The notes beneath the pieces were generated by a model. The model worked only from the letters and a program-made list of their open reading frames with translations. It was not told where the DNA came from and did no database searches. A stretch of DNA of 64,000 bases. Origin: Phaeobacter gallaeciensis DSM 26640 (GTDB lineage: Bacteria; Pseudomonadota; Alphaproteobacteria; Rhodobacterales; Rhodobacteraceae). Positions 29,397-38,241 of the stretch are shown here, in pieces. Numbering within the stretch: position 1 is the stretch's first letter; every line of letters starts with the position of its first letter. Both the position numbers and the translations under genes were made by a program. Where the stretch lies: NCBI RefSeq assembly GCF_000511385.1, contig NC_023137.1, positions 2,921,001 through 2,985,000 on the forward strand, read 5' to 3'.

Positions 29397-30461
29397 ATGC
29401 CGGAGCTGGTTGAGATCTTGGACTGGGCAGGCGAGCCGGTGACAGCGGCGCTGCTGGGCCTGTTGACCGGCGGAATTTTTGGTGTCGCGGCGCAGCGCTC
29501 GCGGTTCTGCCTGCGGGCGGCCACGGTGGAATTTGCCCGTGGTCGACTGGGGGACCGGGTGGCGGTCTGGCTCTTGACCTTCTCCACCGCGCTGGTCTGG
29601 GTGCAGGCCGGGCGGCTGCTGGGATGGATCGATACGGATGAGGCACGGATGATGGCGGTGCCAGGCAGTTGGTCCGGGGCCATCATCGGCGGGTTGATCT
29701 TTGGCATTGGCATGGTGCTGGCGCGGGGCTGTTCCGGGCGCCTGTTGGTGCTGGCGGCGACCGGCAATCTGCGCAGCGTGGTCTCTGGTTTGATCTTTGC
29801 GGTGGTCGCACAGATGAGCCTCGCGGGATATCTGGCGCCGGTGCGGGACTATCTGGCCGGTCTCTGGATCACCTCGGGCGGGCGCAATATGGATCTGCTG
29901 GCGGCCTTTGGCCTGCCGGATTGGTCCGGGTTGGCGTTGGGACTGGGCATGGCGGCTCTCGCCCTTGGGGTCGCGTTGCAAAACCGCATCGGCGCGGCGC
30001 GGCTGATCTTTGCCTCTGGTGTCGGCTTTGCCGTGGCGCTTGGCTGGGCGCTGACCTCGGCGCTGGCGCAGGTGGCGTTCGATCCGGTGCAGATCGAAAG
30101 CGTGACCTTTACTGGTCCTTCGGCACGGATGCTGATGTTCTTTCTCGACCGAGCCTCGGTGCTGGAATTTGATATCGGGCTGGTGGCCGGAGTGTTTGGG
30201 GGCGCGATGCTCGCGGCCGCACTCGCAGGCGAGATGCGGATCCAAGCCTTTGACGGGGCGGTCACCATGCGCAAGGCCATGATCGGCGCGGCGCTGATGG
30301 GCTTTGGCGGTATGCTGGCCGGGGGCTGCGCGATTGGCGCCGGTGTCACCGGCGGGTCGATCTTTGCCGGCACCGCCTGGCTGGCGCTATTTTCCATGTG
30401 GGTCGGAGCGGTCCTAACGGATCTGTTGGTGGACCAGCGCAGTGTGGCGGCACCCGCGTAG
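29397..30461 (+). CDS. YeeE/YedE family sulfur-compound transporter (DUF395)
   Basis: 354-residue polytopic membrane protein with about ten TMs. It carries the two Cys-containing motifs expected for the YeeE/YedE (TsuA-like) family: ARGCSGRLL (about 110) and GGCAIGAGVTGGS (about 305). There is also an N-terminal SRFCLRAATVE motif. Structurally characterised members import thiosulfate; others move sulfur or selenium compounds. GAGGGG lies upstream of ATG 29397. The operator just before it suggests induction by sulfide or persulfide. No tusA or rhodanese gene is adjacent. Confidence 0.88.
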   Translation: MPELVEILDWAGEPVTAALLGLLTGGIFGVAAQRSRFCLRAATVEFARGRLGDRVAVWLLTFSTALVWVQAGRLLGWIDTDEARMMAVPGSWSGAIIGGLIFGIGMVLARGCSGRLLVLAATGNLRSVVSGLIFAVVAQMSLAGYLAPVRDYLAGLWITSGGRNMDLLAAFGLPDWSGLALGLGMAALALGVALQNRIGAARLIFASGVGFAVALGWALTSALAQVAFDPVQIESVTFTGPSARMLMFFLDRASVLEFDIGLVAGVFGGAMLAAALAGEMRIQAFDGAVTMRKAMIGAALMGFGGMLAGGCAIGAGVTGGSIFAGTAWLALFSMWVGAVLTDLLVDQRSVAAPA

Positions 30462-30488
30462 GCAGGATGCGAGGCGCTGCCTCGCGCT

Positions 30489-30551
30489 CCGGGATATTTG
30501 GAGCCAGAAGATACCTGAGGTCTGCCCCTCTTCTGGCGGGAAATATCCCGG
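30489..30551. repeat. Large imperfect palindrome, dispersed intergenic element
   Basis: The left arm (30489-30510) and right arm (30530-30551) are 22 bp and pair at all but three central positions. CCGGGATATTT and GCCAGAAG are the conserved blocks. A related half-copy occurs at 23239-23258. It sits between the convergent YeeE/YedE gene and priA and could act as a bidirectional stop or stabiliser. Confidence 0.6.
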
Positions 30552-30567
30552 GGGAGGTCGCAAGGCC

Positions 30568-30582
30568 GGGGGCAGAGCCCCC
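30568..30582. terminator. Short GC hairpin before the priA end
   Basis: GGGGGC-AGA-GCCCCC followed on the + strand by TCTTTA. It may serve as the terminator of the YeeE/YedE transcript; the loop is tight and the T run short, so efficiency is uncertain. Confidence 0.45.
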
Positions 30583-30596
30583 TCTTTATCGTCCAG

Positions 30597-32792
30597 TCAG
30601 AAGAAACTCTGCGGGTCAATATCGACCGACAGACGCAGATCGTTCTTCAGCCGTATGGGCCGGATCCAGCGCGAGATCGCGTCTTGGAGCGGCGTGCCCT
30701 TACTGGCCTTGATCAGCAGGCGGACCCGGTGGCGACCACGAATGCGGGCAATTGGCGCCGGGGCCGGGCCAAAGACCTGCGCGCCGATCTGGCGCAGCGG
30801 CATGTCGTTGCGCGCCAGTGCCATCCCCAGATCCATAACGGCGGACAGATCCGGGCCGGACAGCACGATCCCTGCCATGCGCCCATAAGGCGGCACGCCT
30901 GCGGCCTGTCGTTCGGCGGCTTCTGCGCGCCAGAAGGCTTCCTCATCCCCCGAGAGAATTGCGCGGATAACAGGGTGTTCGGGTTGGAAGGTCTGCATCA
31001 GGGCTTCGCCCGGTTTGTCGGCCCGTCCGGCCCGACCTGCAACCTGACGCATCAGCTGAAAGGTGCGTTCCGCCGCGCGCAGGTCAGAGCCTTGCAGGCC
31101 CAGATCCGCATCGATCACCCCGACCAATGTGAGCAGCGGGAAGTTATGCCCCTTGGCCACCAGCTGGGTGCCAAGGATGATGTCCGCCTCCCCGGCGGCG
31201 ATCTCCTCGATCCGCTGCTTGAGTGCGCGGGCAGACCCAAAGAGGTCAGACGACAGCACCGCAATCCGGGCCTCCGGGAAGAGGGCCGCGGTTTCTTCGC
31301 CCAGCCGTTCGATACCGGGGCCGACGGGGGCCATCTTGCCCTCGACCTGACAGGTCGGGCAGGCGTCTGGTACGGGTTTGGTCTCGCCACATTGGTGGCA
31401 CATCAACCGCTTCATGAAGCGGTGCTCGACCATGCGGGAATCACAATGGTCGCAGGTCACATGACCACCGCAGGCGCGGCAAATGGTGACCGGCGCAAAG
31501 CCCCGACGATTGAGGAATAGCAGCGACTGTTCACCCCGTTCGATACGCGCGGTCATCGCCTGCTTCAGTGTTGGCGAGATCCAGGTCGACGCGGGAAGTT
31601 TTTCAGCCCGCATATCAATCGCGCGCATCTCCGGCAGGACGGCTGAGCCAAAGCGCGCCGCGAGATCAAGCCGTTTGTATTTACCCGCCTCGGCATTGGC
31701 CCAGGTTTCCAAGCTGGGCGTGGCGGAGGCCAGCACCACCTGCGCCGAACACATCGCCGCGCGCAGCACCGCCATGTCGCGGGCATTGTAACAGACACCT
31801 TCGTCCTGCTTGTAGGAGGTGTCGTGTTCCTCATCCACGATGATGAGGCCGAGATTCTGATAGGGCAAAAACAGGGCCGAGCGCGCGCCGATTACCAGCT
31901 GCGCCTTGCCCTGCCCCACCATCCGCCAGACCCGGCGGCGTTCGGTCATCGTCGCGCCGGAGTGCCATTCCGCGGGCGTCGCGCCAAAGCGCTGCTCAAC
32001 CCGTTTCAGAAATTCTGCCGTCAGCGCGATTTCCGGCAACAGCACCAGCGCCTGACGGCCTGCGCGCAGGGTGGCGGCGACCGCTTCCAGATAGACCTCC
32101 GTCTTGCCCGAACCCGTGACGCCCTTCAGCAGTGTGGTGCCATAGCGGCCACTGGCAACGCCCTCGCCCAGGGTGGCGGCGGCGGCGGCCTGATCTTCGG
32201 TCAGGGTCTTGCCGGGCAGATCCGGGTCCAGATTGGGATAGGGCAGATCGCGGGGCGCGTCCTCTTCGCGCAGGGCGCCCTGTTTCACCAGCCCTTTGAT
32301 CACCGAGGTTGTGACCCCGGCCAGATCCGCGAGTTCTTTCGCCGTGAACGCCAGCCCGCCGTATTCATCCGCCGCCGCGAGCACCCTATCGCGGGCCTCT
32401 GTCATACGGTCCGGCATCTCACCCGTGGGGCGCAGCACCTTGCGCATGGACACAGGGTCAGAAAGGCCCGGCGCGCGGGTGGCCAGACGCAGCATCGCCG
32501 GCATAGGGGTCAGTGTGTAGTCGGCAGATTTGCTCAGGAACTGGCGCATCTCGTCGCGCATCGGGGCCACATCCAGCACCCGGTTCACCGGGCGCAGTTT
32601 GGCCGAATCGAAATCCCCGGCCCCCGGCCCCCAGATCACCCCAAGAACGCGGCGCGGGCCCAGCGGCACCTCGACATAGGCGCCCAGATGGCAGCCGCCT
32701 TCGGGTGCGCGGTAGTCAAGAACGCGGTCCAGCGGCTGTGTTGTCAGCACGCCAACCCGCTCGCCCTCGTTGAAAAATGCCTGCTCCTGCAC
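30597..32792 (-). CDS. priA: Primosomal replication restart helicase PriA
   Basis: 731 residues. An N-terminal 3'-DNA-end-binding domain leads to the helicase core with Walker A TGSGKTEVY (about 223) and DEEH. A pair of zinc-binding cysteine clusters follows (CRACGGHVTCDHCDS, then CHQCGETKPVPDACPTC, about 430-475), and later motifs include QMLTRVAGR-like LMRQVAGRAGR. PriA restarts collapsed forks. The start is GTG at 32792 (MQEQAFF). It is divergent from the transaldolase gene. Length and all motifs are normal. Confidence 0.96.
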   Translation of the reverse strand: MQEQAFFNEGERVGVLTTQPLDRVLDYRAPEGGCHLGAYVEVPLGPRRVLGVIWGPGAGDFDSAKLRPVNRVLDVAPMRDEMRQFLSKSADYTLTPMPAMLRLATRAPGLSDPVSMRKVLRPTGEMPDRMTEARDRVLAAADEYGGLAFTAKELADLAGVTTSVIKGLVKQGALREEDAPRDLPYPNLDPDLPGKTLTEDQAAAAATLGEGVASGRYGTTLLKGVTGSGKTEVYLEAVAATLRAGRQALVLLPEIALTAEFLKRVEQRFGATPAEWHSGATMTERRRVWRMVGQGKAQLVIGARSALFLPYQNLGLIIVDEEHDTSYKQDEGVCYNARDMAVLRAAMCSAQVVLASATPSLETWANAEAGKYKRLDLAARFGSAVLPEMRAIDMRAEKLPASTWISPTLKQAMTARIERGEQSLLFLNRRGFAPVTICRACGGHVTCDHCDSRMVEHRFMKRLMCHQCGETKPVPDACPTCQVEGKMAPVGPGIERLGEETAALFPEARIAVLSSDLFGSARALKQRIEEIAAGEADIILGTQLVAKGHNFPLLTLVGVIDADLGLQGSDLRAAERTFQLMRQVAGRAGRADKPGEALMQTFQPEHPVIRAILSGDEEAFWRAEAAERQAAGVPPYGRMAGIVLSGPDLSAVMDLGMALARNDMPLRQIGAQVFGPAPAPIARIRGRHRVRLLIKASKGTPLQDAISRWIRPIRLKNDLRLSVDIDPQSFF

Positions 32793-32940
32793 GCCGTTCG
32801 CCTCTTCTGCCCGGTGGGGATGATGACCCCCAAAGCGATGCCCGGCAATCTACGCCGGGCGCACGGGGGGTTTTTAAAGCCTCCGCCATCAGGTAAAGGC
32901 TAGCGCAAACAAGGCCAACCCATCCAGAGGACCCTAGCCG

Positions 32941-33594
32941 ATGAAATTCTTCGTAGACACCGCTGAAATCGACGCCATTGCCGAGCTGAACGCATTGGGC
33001 ATGGTGGATGGCGTAACCACCAACCCGTCGCTGATCAAGAAGTCCGGCCGCGACATCATCGAAGTCACCAAAGAGATCTGTGATCTGGTGGATGGTCCGG
33101 TTTCCGCCGAGGTGACCGCAACCGACGCCGACACCATGATTGCCGAAGGCCGCAAGCTGGTCGAGATCGCCGAAAACATCGCCGTCAAAGTGCCGCTGAC
33201 CTGGGACGGTCTGAAGGCCTGCAAGACCCTGACCGACGATGGTCATATGGTGAATGTAACCCTGTGCTTCTCTGCCAATCAGGCGCTGCTGGCGGCCAAG
33301 GCGGGCGCGACATTCATCTCGCCGTTCATCGGTCGTCTGGACGATATCAACCTGGATGGTATGGATCTGATCGAAGATATCCGCACCGTCTATGACAACT
33401 ACGGCTTCGGGACCGAGATCCTCGCCGCCTCCATCCGCAGCGCCAACCACGTGCTGGAAAGCGCGCGCATCGGTGCCGACGTGATCACCGCGCCGCCCGC
33501 CGTGATCAAAGGCATGATCAACCACCCGCTGACCGACAAGGGTCTGGATGCCTTCCTCGCCGACATCAAAGCGGCGAATATCAAGATCCTGTAA
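32941..33594 (+). CDS. tal: Transaldolase / fructose-6-phosphate aldolase family protein
   Basis: 217-residue small (subfamily 3/4) transaldolase TIM barrel. [10 protein letters not shown] and [10 protein letters not shown] are the N-terminal signatures, and the Schiff-base lysine is in IAVKVPLTW (K83). It links the pentose-phosphate pathway and glycolysis by moving dihydroxyacetone units; short members may instead have FSA aldolase activity, and sequence reading does not settle which. AGAGGACC lies upstream of the ATG. A Rho-independent terminator follows, so it is monocistronic. Confidence 0.92.
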   Translation: MKFFVDTAEIDAIAELNALGMVDGVTTNPSLIKKSGRDIIEVTKEICDLVDGPVSAEVTATDADTMIAEGRKLVEIAENIAVKVPLTWDGLKACKTLTDDGHMVNVTLCFSANQALLAAKAGATFISPFIGRLDDINLDGMDLIEDIRTVYDNYGFGTEILAASIRSANHVLESARIGADVITAPPAVIKGMINHPLTDKGLDAFLADIKAANIKIL

Positions 33595-33622
33595 GCCGCA
33601 AGGCACCGAACAGGTTTCAGGA

Positions 33623-33650
33623 GGGGCGGCCCGGTGGGCGGCCCCTTTTT
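33623..33650 (+). terminator. Rho-independent terminator of the transaldolase gene
   Basis: A GGGGC...GCCCC outer stem and GCCC/GGGC inner stem (one G-G mismatch) with loop GGT are followed directly by TTTTT. It starts 28 bp after the stop codon. Confidence 0.85.
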
Positions 33651-33778
33651 CATTGGCGGACGCCCCTCCCCCGGGTACCGGCGGCGGTGCGGCGGTAGCG
33701 GGGAATTTTTTACCACGCTTGCGCAAAACCCGTGTTATAACACCGGGAAAACCCATCAGAGGTCAAAAAGAGCAGAAC

Positions 33779-34486
33779 ATGAGCACGACGGCAGAACTGG
33801 AAGACACTCTGCGCCAGGCGATCCTGGCCAAACCCGACGCCCTGTTGGAAGATCAGAGCGTGATGAACGCGTTGGTCAGCGCCAATGAACGCGCGATGGG
33901 GTCCAATATCGTGGACCTGCGCGGCATCGCAATGGAGCGTATGGAGGCCCGGCTGGACCGGCTGGAGGACACGCATCGCTCAGTGATTGCGGCGGCTTAT
34001 GAGAACCTTGCCGGAACCAACCAGATCCACCGTGCTGTGTTGCGGCTGCTGGACCCGATGGATTTTGAGAGCTATCTTGGCAATCTCGGCGGGGAGCTGG
34101 CGGAGATCCTGCGGGTGGATGCGGTCACGCTGGTGCTGGAAACCGCACATCCCGAACAGGACGCCGCCGTGCAGCGCATGGATCAGGTGCTGAAAGTGGT
34201 CGAACCGGGATTCGTGGAGCAATACATCAATCCACAGCGCAATGGCCCGGACCGTCAGGTCACCCTGCGCCAGATGCAATGTGGCAATGCCCGCACCCAT
34301 GGGGCCAAGGCTGATTTCATCCGCTCCGAAGCCTGTCTGAAACTGGAACTGGGCGAAGGCCGCCTGCCCGGTCTGCTGGTTCTGGGGGCCGAGGATCCGC
34401 ATCAGTTCACGCCGCAGCATGGCACCGACCTGCTGGCGTTTTTTGCCGGCGTCTTTGAACGGTCGATGCGCCACTGGCTGTCGTGA
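33779..34486 (+). CDS. DUF484 family protein
   Basis: 235 residues. The family (GAF-like fold) is typically encoded directly upstream of xerC in alphaproteobacteria and gammaproteobacteria. The IVDLRGIAMERMEARLDRLE coiled-coil segment and the C-terminal GLLVLGAEDPHQFTPQHGTDLL, a GAF-like core, fit. The start at ATG 33779 has AGCAG upstream and removes an unrelated N-terminal extension back to 33548. The stop overlaps the xerC GTG (GTGA). The biochemical role is unknown. Confidence 0.9.
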   Translation: MSTTAELEDTLRQAILAKPDALLEDQSVMNALVSANERAMGSNIVDLRGIAMERMEARLDRLEDTHRSVIAAAYENLAGTNQIHRAVLRLLDPMDFESYLGNLGGELAEILRVDAVTLVLETAHPEQDAAVQRMDQVLKVVEPGFVEQYINPQRNGPDRQVTLRQMQCGNARTHGAKADFIRSEACLKLELGEGRLPGLLVLGAEDPHQFTPQHGTDLLAFFAGVFERSMRHWLS

Positions 34487-35418
34487 CGTCCCCGTCACCT
34501 CTATTGATCTCCCCGGCTTGCCGGGACGCGCTGGAGCAGTGGCTGGCCGGGCTGGCCGCGCTTCAGGGGGCCGCCGAGAACACCGTCACCGCCTATCGCG
34601 GCGATGTGGTGGAGTTTCTCGCCTTCATGACCCAACATTTTGGCGGCCCGCAGGGGATGGGGGCGCTTGCGGAGATTTCCACCGGTGATATGCGCGCCTG
34701 GATGGCAGCGACCCGCGCCAGCGGCACCGGGGCGCGCTCGCTCGCCCGCAAGCTGTCGGCGGTCAAAAGCTTCTACACCTGGCTGGCTGAGCGGCAGGGG
34801 TTTGAACCCACCGCCGTCTTGTCGGCGCGCAGCCCCAAGTTTCAGAAAAAACTCCCCCGCCCGCTGGCCCAGGATGCTGCGCGCGCCGTGATTGAAACCG
34901 TGGAGTTTCAGTCCACCACCGATTGGGTGGCGGCGCGTGATGTGGCGGTGGTGACGCTACTCTATGGCTGTGGGCTGCGGATCTCCGAAGCGCTGGGGCT
35001 GTCCGGGGCAGACGCGCCACTGCCAGCGGTGCTGCGGATCACCGGCAAGGGCGGCAAGGAACGGATCGTGCCGGTGCTGCCTGCCGCGCGTGAGGCAGTC
35101 GAGCGATATCTGCGGCTCTGCCCGCATCCCCAAGAGCGGGAGGCACCATTGTTTCGAGGTGTCCGTGGCGGGGCGCTGAATGCGCGGCTTATTCGCAGCG
35201 CCATGGCGCAGGCGCGCGCGCAGCTGGGCCTGCCTGCCAGCGCCACGCCCCATGCGCTGCGACACAGCTTTGCCACCCATCTTCTGGAAGCAGGCGGCGA
35301 TCTGCGCGCCATTCAGGAGCTTCTGGGCCATGCCTCGCTGTCGACAACGCAGGCCTATACGGCGGTCGATACGGCGCATCTGATGGATGTCTACAACCGC
35401 GCCCATCCAAAAGCGTAA
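34483..35418 (+). CDS. xerC: Tyrosine recombinase XerC
   Basis: 311 residues. The N-terminal SAM-like core-binding domain (about 10-100) and the catalytic domain show the full set: Arg in YGCGLRISEALGL, Lys in GKGGKER, HALRHSF (His/Arg), and LGHASLSTTQAYTAVD with the nucleophilic Tyr at the end. XerC with XerD resolves chromosome dimers at dif. The start is GTG 34483, overlapping the DUF484 stop by 4 bases. No mobile-element context; this is the housekeeping copy. Confidence 0.95.
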   Translation: MTSPSPLLISPACRDALEQWLAGLAALQGAAENTVTAYRGDVVEFLAFMTQHFGGPQGMGALAEISTGDMRAWMAATRASGTGARSLARKLSAVKSFYTWLAERQGFEPTAVLSARSPKFQKKLPRPLAQDAARAVIETVEFQSTTDWVAARDVAVVTLLYGCGLRISEALGLSGADAPLPAVLRITGKGGKERIVPVLPAAREAVERYLRLCPHPQEREAPLFRGVRGGALNARLIRSAMAQARAQLGLPASATPHALRHSFATHLLEAGGDLRAIQELLGHASLSTTQAYTAVDTAHLMDVYNRAHPKA

Positions 35419-35446
35419 GGCCTGCGTAAAACACGCCATCAAAGGG

Positions 35447-35501
35447 CTGGATTTAACCCGGTAGTAAGGGGCCTGCGACAGATTGCGGGCGTCAAATCCA
35501 G
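35447..35501 (+). promoter_or_regulatory. Leader inverted repeat before the EF-hand protein gene
   Basis: CTGGATTT (35447-35454) and AAATCCAG (35494-35501) are perfect 8-bp complementary arms, 39 bases apart, ending just before the GAAGGA Shine-Dalgarno of the gene at 35511. They could fold a leader hairpin or mark a duplicated half-site. Function not known. Confidence 0.3.
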
Positions 35502-35510
35502 AAGGAACCC

Positions 35511-35855
35511 ATGATGAGTATCGTTGCCCAAAGCCATACCACCGACACCGCGCCGCTTGGCGCGCCGTATAATCCCGCCAATCGTAGTACCGCCAATGCC
35601 AGCACATCCGATATCGGCGATGTGGATTTCAGCCAGTTCTATGAGCAGCTTCTGGCGGACCTGGACAGCGATGGCGACCGTGAGATTTCCGATCAGGAAT
35701 GGGCGGCCTATCGCGCAGGCAAAGCCGCGCGCGGTGAATTTGTCGCCGACCCAGGATCATCTGATACCGGCGATGGCCCCCAGCTGGTCGACAGCCGCGC
35801 CCTGACCGAAACGCTGTTTCGCAAGGCGCTGATGGAGGGTCATGCGGATCAATAA
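35511..35855 (+). CDS. Small protein with one EF-hand-like calcium loop
   Basis: 114 residues, acidic, with no signal peptide or TM. DSDGDREISDQE (about 52-63) has Asp at loop positions 1, 3 and 5, Ile at 8 and Glu at 12, matching an EF-hand calcium loop. Only one hand is obvious. The N-terminus is low complexity (Thr/Ser/Ala/Asn). GAAGGA lies upstream; ATG 35511 and 35514 are both possible. It stands alone between xerC and the pcs gene. The function is unknown; a calcium-binding role is inferred from the loop. Confidence 0.7.
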   Translation: MMSIVAQSHTTDTAPLGAPYNPANRSTANASTSDIGDVDFSQFYEQLLADLDSDGDREISDQEWAAYRAGKAARGEFVADPGSSDTGDGPQLVDSRALTETLFRKALMEGHADQ

Positions 35856-36013
35856 GTCAGTAAACTGAGGTGGCGGACTCTGGTCATCAACGATTGAGGT
35901 CTGGCGGTCCGCAAAGGGTGGCACCGCATCAAAGACCCGAATTTCTGCGCATAGGCGAGACGTTTTTCCATTGACCACTTGCGAGGGTGCGGGAAATTCG
36001 CCATCAGGGGCGT

Positions 36014-36709
36014 ATGACACCTCAGTATCGTGCCCTCTCCGTTCACCTGCTGACCGCCACCGGCGCGGTTTTTGCAATCCTTGCCATGTTGGCTGCGGCT
36101 GATGCCAAGTGGAGCCTGATGTTTGTCTGGCTTGTTGTGGCCTTTGCCGTGGATGGGGTCGATGGGCCGCTGGCACGGCACTATGAGGTGAAGCGCTACG
36201 CGCCGGAGTTTGACGGCGTGCTGCTGGATCTGATCATTGATTACCTCACCTATGTGTTTATCCCGGCCTTTGCGCTGTTCAAATCCGGGTTGATGGCGGG
36301 GTGGACCGGTTGGGTGGCACTGATTGTGATCACCTTTGCCAGTGCCTTGTATTTTGCCGACACGCGGATGAAAACGAAGGATAACTCCTTCTCCGGGTTT
36401 CCCGGATGCTGGAATATGCTGGTTCTGGTGATCTTTGCGCTGGAACCGAGCCATTGGACCAGTCTGGCACTGGTCACCCTGCTGGCGATTGCGATGTTTC
36501 TGCCGCTGAAGTTCATTCACCCGGTGCGTACCGAACGCTGGCGCAAGGTGTCGCTGCCGATGGCACTGGCCTGGACATTTTTCGCAGGCTGGGCGGCATG
36601 GGTCGATTTCCACCCGGCAAGCTGGGCGCATTGGGGGCTGGTGCTGACCTCTATCTATCTGATCTTCGTCGGCATCGCGCAGCAGATCATTCCCGAGAAC
36701 AAGGGCTGA
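36014..36709 (+). CDS. pcs: Phosphatidylcholine synthase (CDP-alcohol phosphatidyltransferase)
   Basis: 231-residue polytopic membrane enzyme that condenses CDP-diacylglycerol with choline. The CDP-alcohol motif appears as DGPLAR followed by FDGVLLDLIID, giving the D..DG..AR..G...D...D pattern. The rest is about seven hydrophobic helices, and a DTRMKTKDNSFSGFPGCWN segment typical of Pcs follows. The start is ATG 36014 with AGGGG upstream. Pcs-type PC synthesis is common in Roseobacters, and the gene is monocistronic here. Confidence 0.9.
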   Translation: MTPQYRALSVHLLTATGAVFAILAMLAAADAKWSLMFVWLVVAFAVDGVDGPLARHYEVKRYAPEFDGVLLDLIIDYLTYVFIPAFALFKSGLMAGWTGWVALIVITFASALYFADTRMKTKDNSFSGFPGCWNMLVLVIFALEPSHWTSLALVTLLAIAMFLPLKFIHPVRTERWRKVSLPMALAWTFFAGWAAWVDFHPASWAHWGLVLTSIYLIFVGIAQQIIPENKG

Positions 36710-36741
36710 GCGGGCCCTTTCAGGCCAATATCGCCAGACTG

Positions 36742-36765
36742 CGGGTCTCCGTTCCGTGAGACCCG
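36742..36765. terminator. Hairpin in the pcs/alkyltransferase convergent gap
   Basis: CGGGTCTC (36742-36749) pairs with GAGACCCG (36758-36765) around an 8-base loop. It lies 33 bp beyond the pcs stop in the convergent gap 36710-36997, which holds no credible gene. No T run follows, so a weak or Rho-aided terminator is the most that can be said. Confidence 0.35.
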
Positions 36766-36997
36766 GCACCGGGCTGCGGGCCTGTCGCGTATGGCGCGAT
36801 ATGTCGCAACCAAAGTTGACCATTTCCAATGGCGCGCCTGCTTAGGCGGGCAGACTGAGGCAGCGCTGTAACAGCCTGCGACGGATCAGCAGCTTGATCG
36901 GGTGAGGACAGCCACCCGCGCGGTCGGATCGACAGATCTCACACGGCGGAATCCGTGATTCACCTCCCCTGGCGGGATACCCTTTGAAAGACGCGGA

Positions 36998-37456
36998 TCA
37001 AATCAGCAGTCCCGCTGCCCCTTCGTGACGCAAAAGAGCGACCTTGGTCTCAACCCCGCCGGCGCCGGAAAATCCCCCGAGACCTGAGGCGCCAAGCACC
37101 CGGTGGCACGGGATGATTACCGGAATAGGATTGGCGCCGCAGGCATTGCCGACGGGTTGGGCGGCTGCGCCCAGATCCTTTGCGATATCGCCATAGGTGC
37201 GGGTTTCGCCCAGCGGGATTTCCGACATGGCGGCGCAGACCGCGCGCTGAAAATCGCTGCCTGCGACTGCCAGCGGCAGATCGAATGCGGTCAGCTCATG
37301 GGCAAAATAGGCGCGCAGCTGGTCTAGCGCCTCAGCCGTCAGCGCCGATCCCGATGCGGCGGCCGACGCGGCCTGCCAGCTTAGGCGAACAATTGCGCCA
37401 TCCTGCTCCCCCACGCAAAGCGTGCCGACAGGTGTTTCGAGACTGGCCTCTGCCAT
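36998..37456 (-). CDS. ogt: Methylated-DNA-[protein]-cysteine S-methyltransferase (Ogt/MGMT)
   Basis: 152 residues. A suicide repair enzyme that takes the alkyl group from O6-alkylguanine onto its own cysteine. The active-site motif PCHRV is present in VIIPCHRVLGASGLGGFSG. FQRAVCAAMSEIPLGETRTYG is the conserved DNA-binding helix region. ATG 37456 gives the family length; the frame opens earlier at 37570 with sequence unlike the family. No Ada regulatory domain. It is convergent with pcs; no SOS or Ada box was noticed. Confidence 0.9.
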   Translation of the reverse strand: MAEASLETPVGTLCVGEQDGAIVRLSWQAASAAASGSALTAEALDQLRAYFAHELTAFDLPLAVAGSDFQRAVCAAMSEIPLGETRTYGDIAKDLGAAAQPVGNACGANPIPVIIPCHRVLGASGLGGFSGAGGVETKVALLRHEGAAGLLI

Positions 37457-37701
37457 CTGCTGGGTCGCGGTTTCAGGGGGCTGCACGGGTCCGGTGATCC
37501 TTATGCTTGATGCTTGCACACCGTAGTCAGCGTCTGCGGGATCCTGCTCAGCGTCAAGGCGGAACCTCAATCCGGCTTCTGGACCTAACCTTTGGGATAG
37601 GAGGCTATGCCTTCGGCAGGGTCGGCTAACCTCAGGTGTCCATGCAATTGCACTAAATTTTAGTAAAACTGGGTCTCAAGTTATTCAGAAGGTCAATCGC
37701 C

Positions 37702-38049
37702 ATGCATATCGCCAGCCAGGGAAATATCAGTGTCTACCGCATGCTGAATGGTCACATGAGTGGGCAGGCGGCGACGAAACAGGCGCAGGCCCAGCAGACC
37801 GGAACGCTGCCGGGCGGGCTGGAGACAGCGGCCTCCCTGGCGAAGACGGCCAAGGCCGTGTCCCAGCAGGCAGCCATAACCGGACCGAGTGAGGGCGGAA
37901 GCCTGATGGCCGCCGGCACCCAGCATCTGCGCACCGTGGTGCAACAGACCCTGCAAGATCTGCAATCGGGTTGCCACGCGGGGCCACTCCCGGCCAGCGA
38001 AGTGATTGCCCAGAACAAATATCGCGCGGCGCTGCGGGCGATCGGCTGA
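37702..38049 (+). CDS. Hypothetical Gln/Ala-rich small protein
   Basis: 115 residues, soluble, with a Gln/Ala/Thr-rich middle (KQAQAQQTG..ETAASLAKTAKAVSQQA). A GAAGG Shine-Dalgarno precedes the ATG. The C-terminal part QDLQSGCHAGPLPASEVIAQNKYRAALRAIG is the most conserved-looking. No domain is recognised. A 13-base A/T-rich palindrome (ACTAAATTTTAGT at about 37652) lies 40-50 bp upstream and may be part of its control region. Bounded downstream by the ileS terminator. Confidence 0.55.
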   Translation: MHIASQGNISVYRMLNGHMSGQAATKQAQAQQTGTLPGGLETAASLAKTAKAVSQQAAITGPSEGGSLMAAGTQHLRTVVQQTLQDLQSGCHAGPLPASEVIAQNKYRAALRAIG

Positions 38050-38125
38050 TCCGACCCGGATTGCACGAAGCGCTGACGAAAGAACCCCCGGCGTTCTTTG
38101 ACACCATACCCCCGTCAAAGACGTC

Positions 38126-38169
38126 AAAAGAAGCGCGCCGCCCGCCCCATCGAGGGGTGGGCGGCGCGC
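38126..38169 (-). terminator. Rho-independent terminator of ileS
   Basis: A 16-position stem (GCGCGCCGCCC pairing with GGGCGGCGCGC plus CCCC/GGGG, one G-T) with loop ATCGA is followed on the - strand by a T-rich run (CTTCTTTT). It is 73 bp past the ileS stop and also ends the convergent small gene. Confidence 0.85.
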
Positions 38170-38241
38170 AGATCCCGTTGGGGATCTGAGATCACCGCTG
38201 TCCGGGGCAGCATCAGCTGCCCACCTGGACGACTCCCTCTC

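Noticed and set aside
36742..36765. Hairpin in the pcs/ogt gap as a proven terminator
   Set aside because: No T run; kept only as a low-confidence hairpin.
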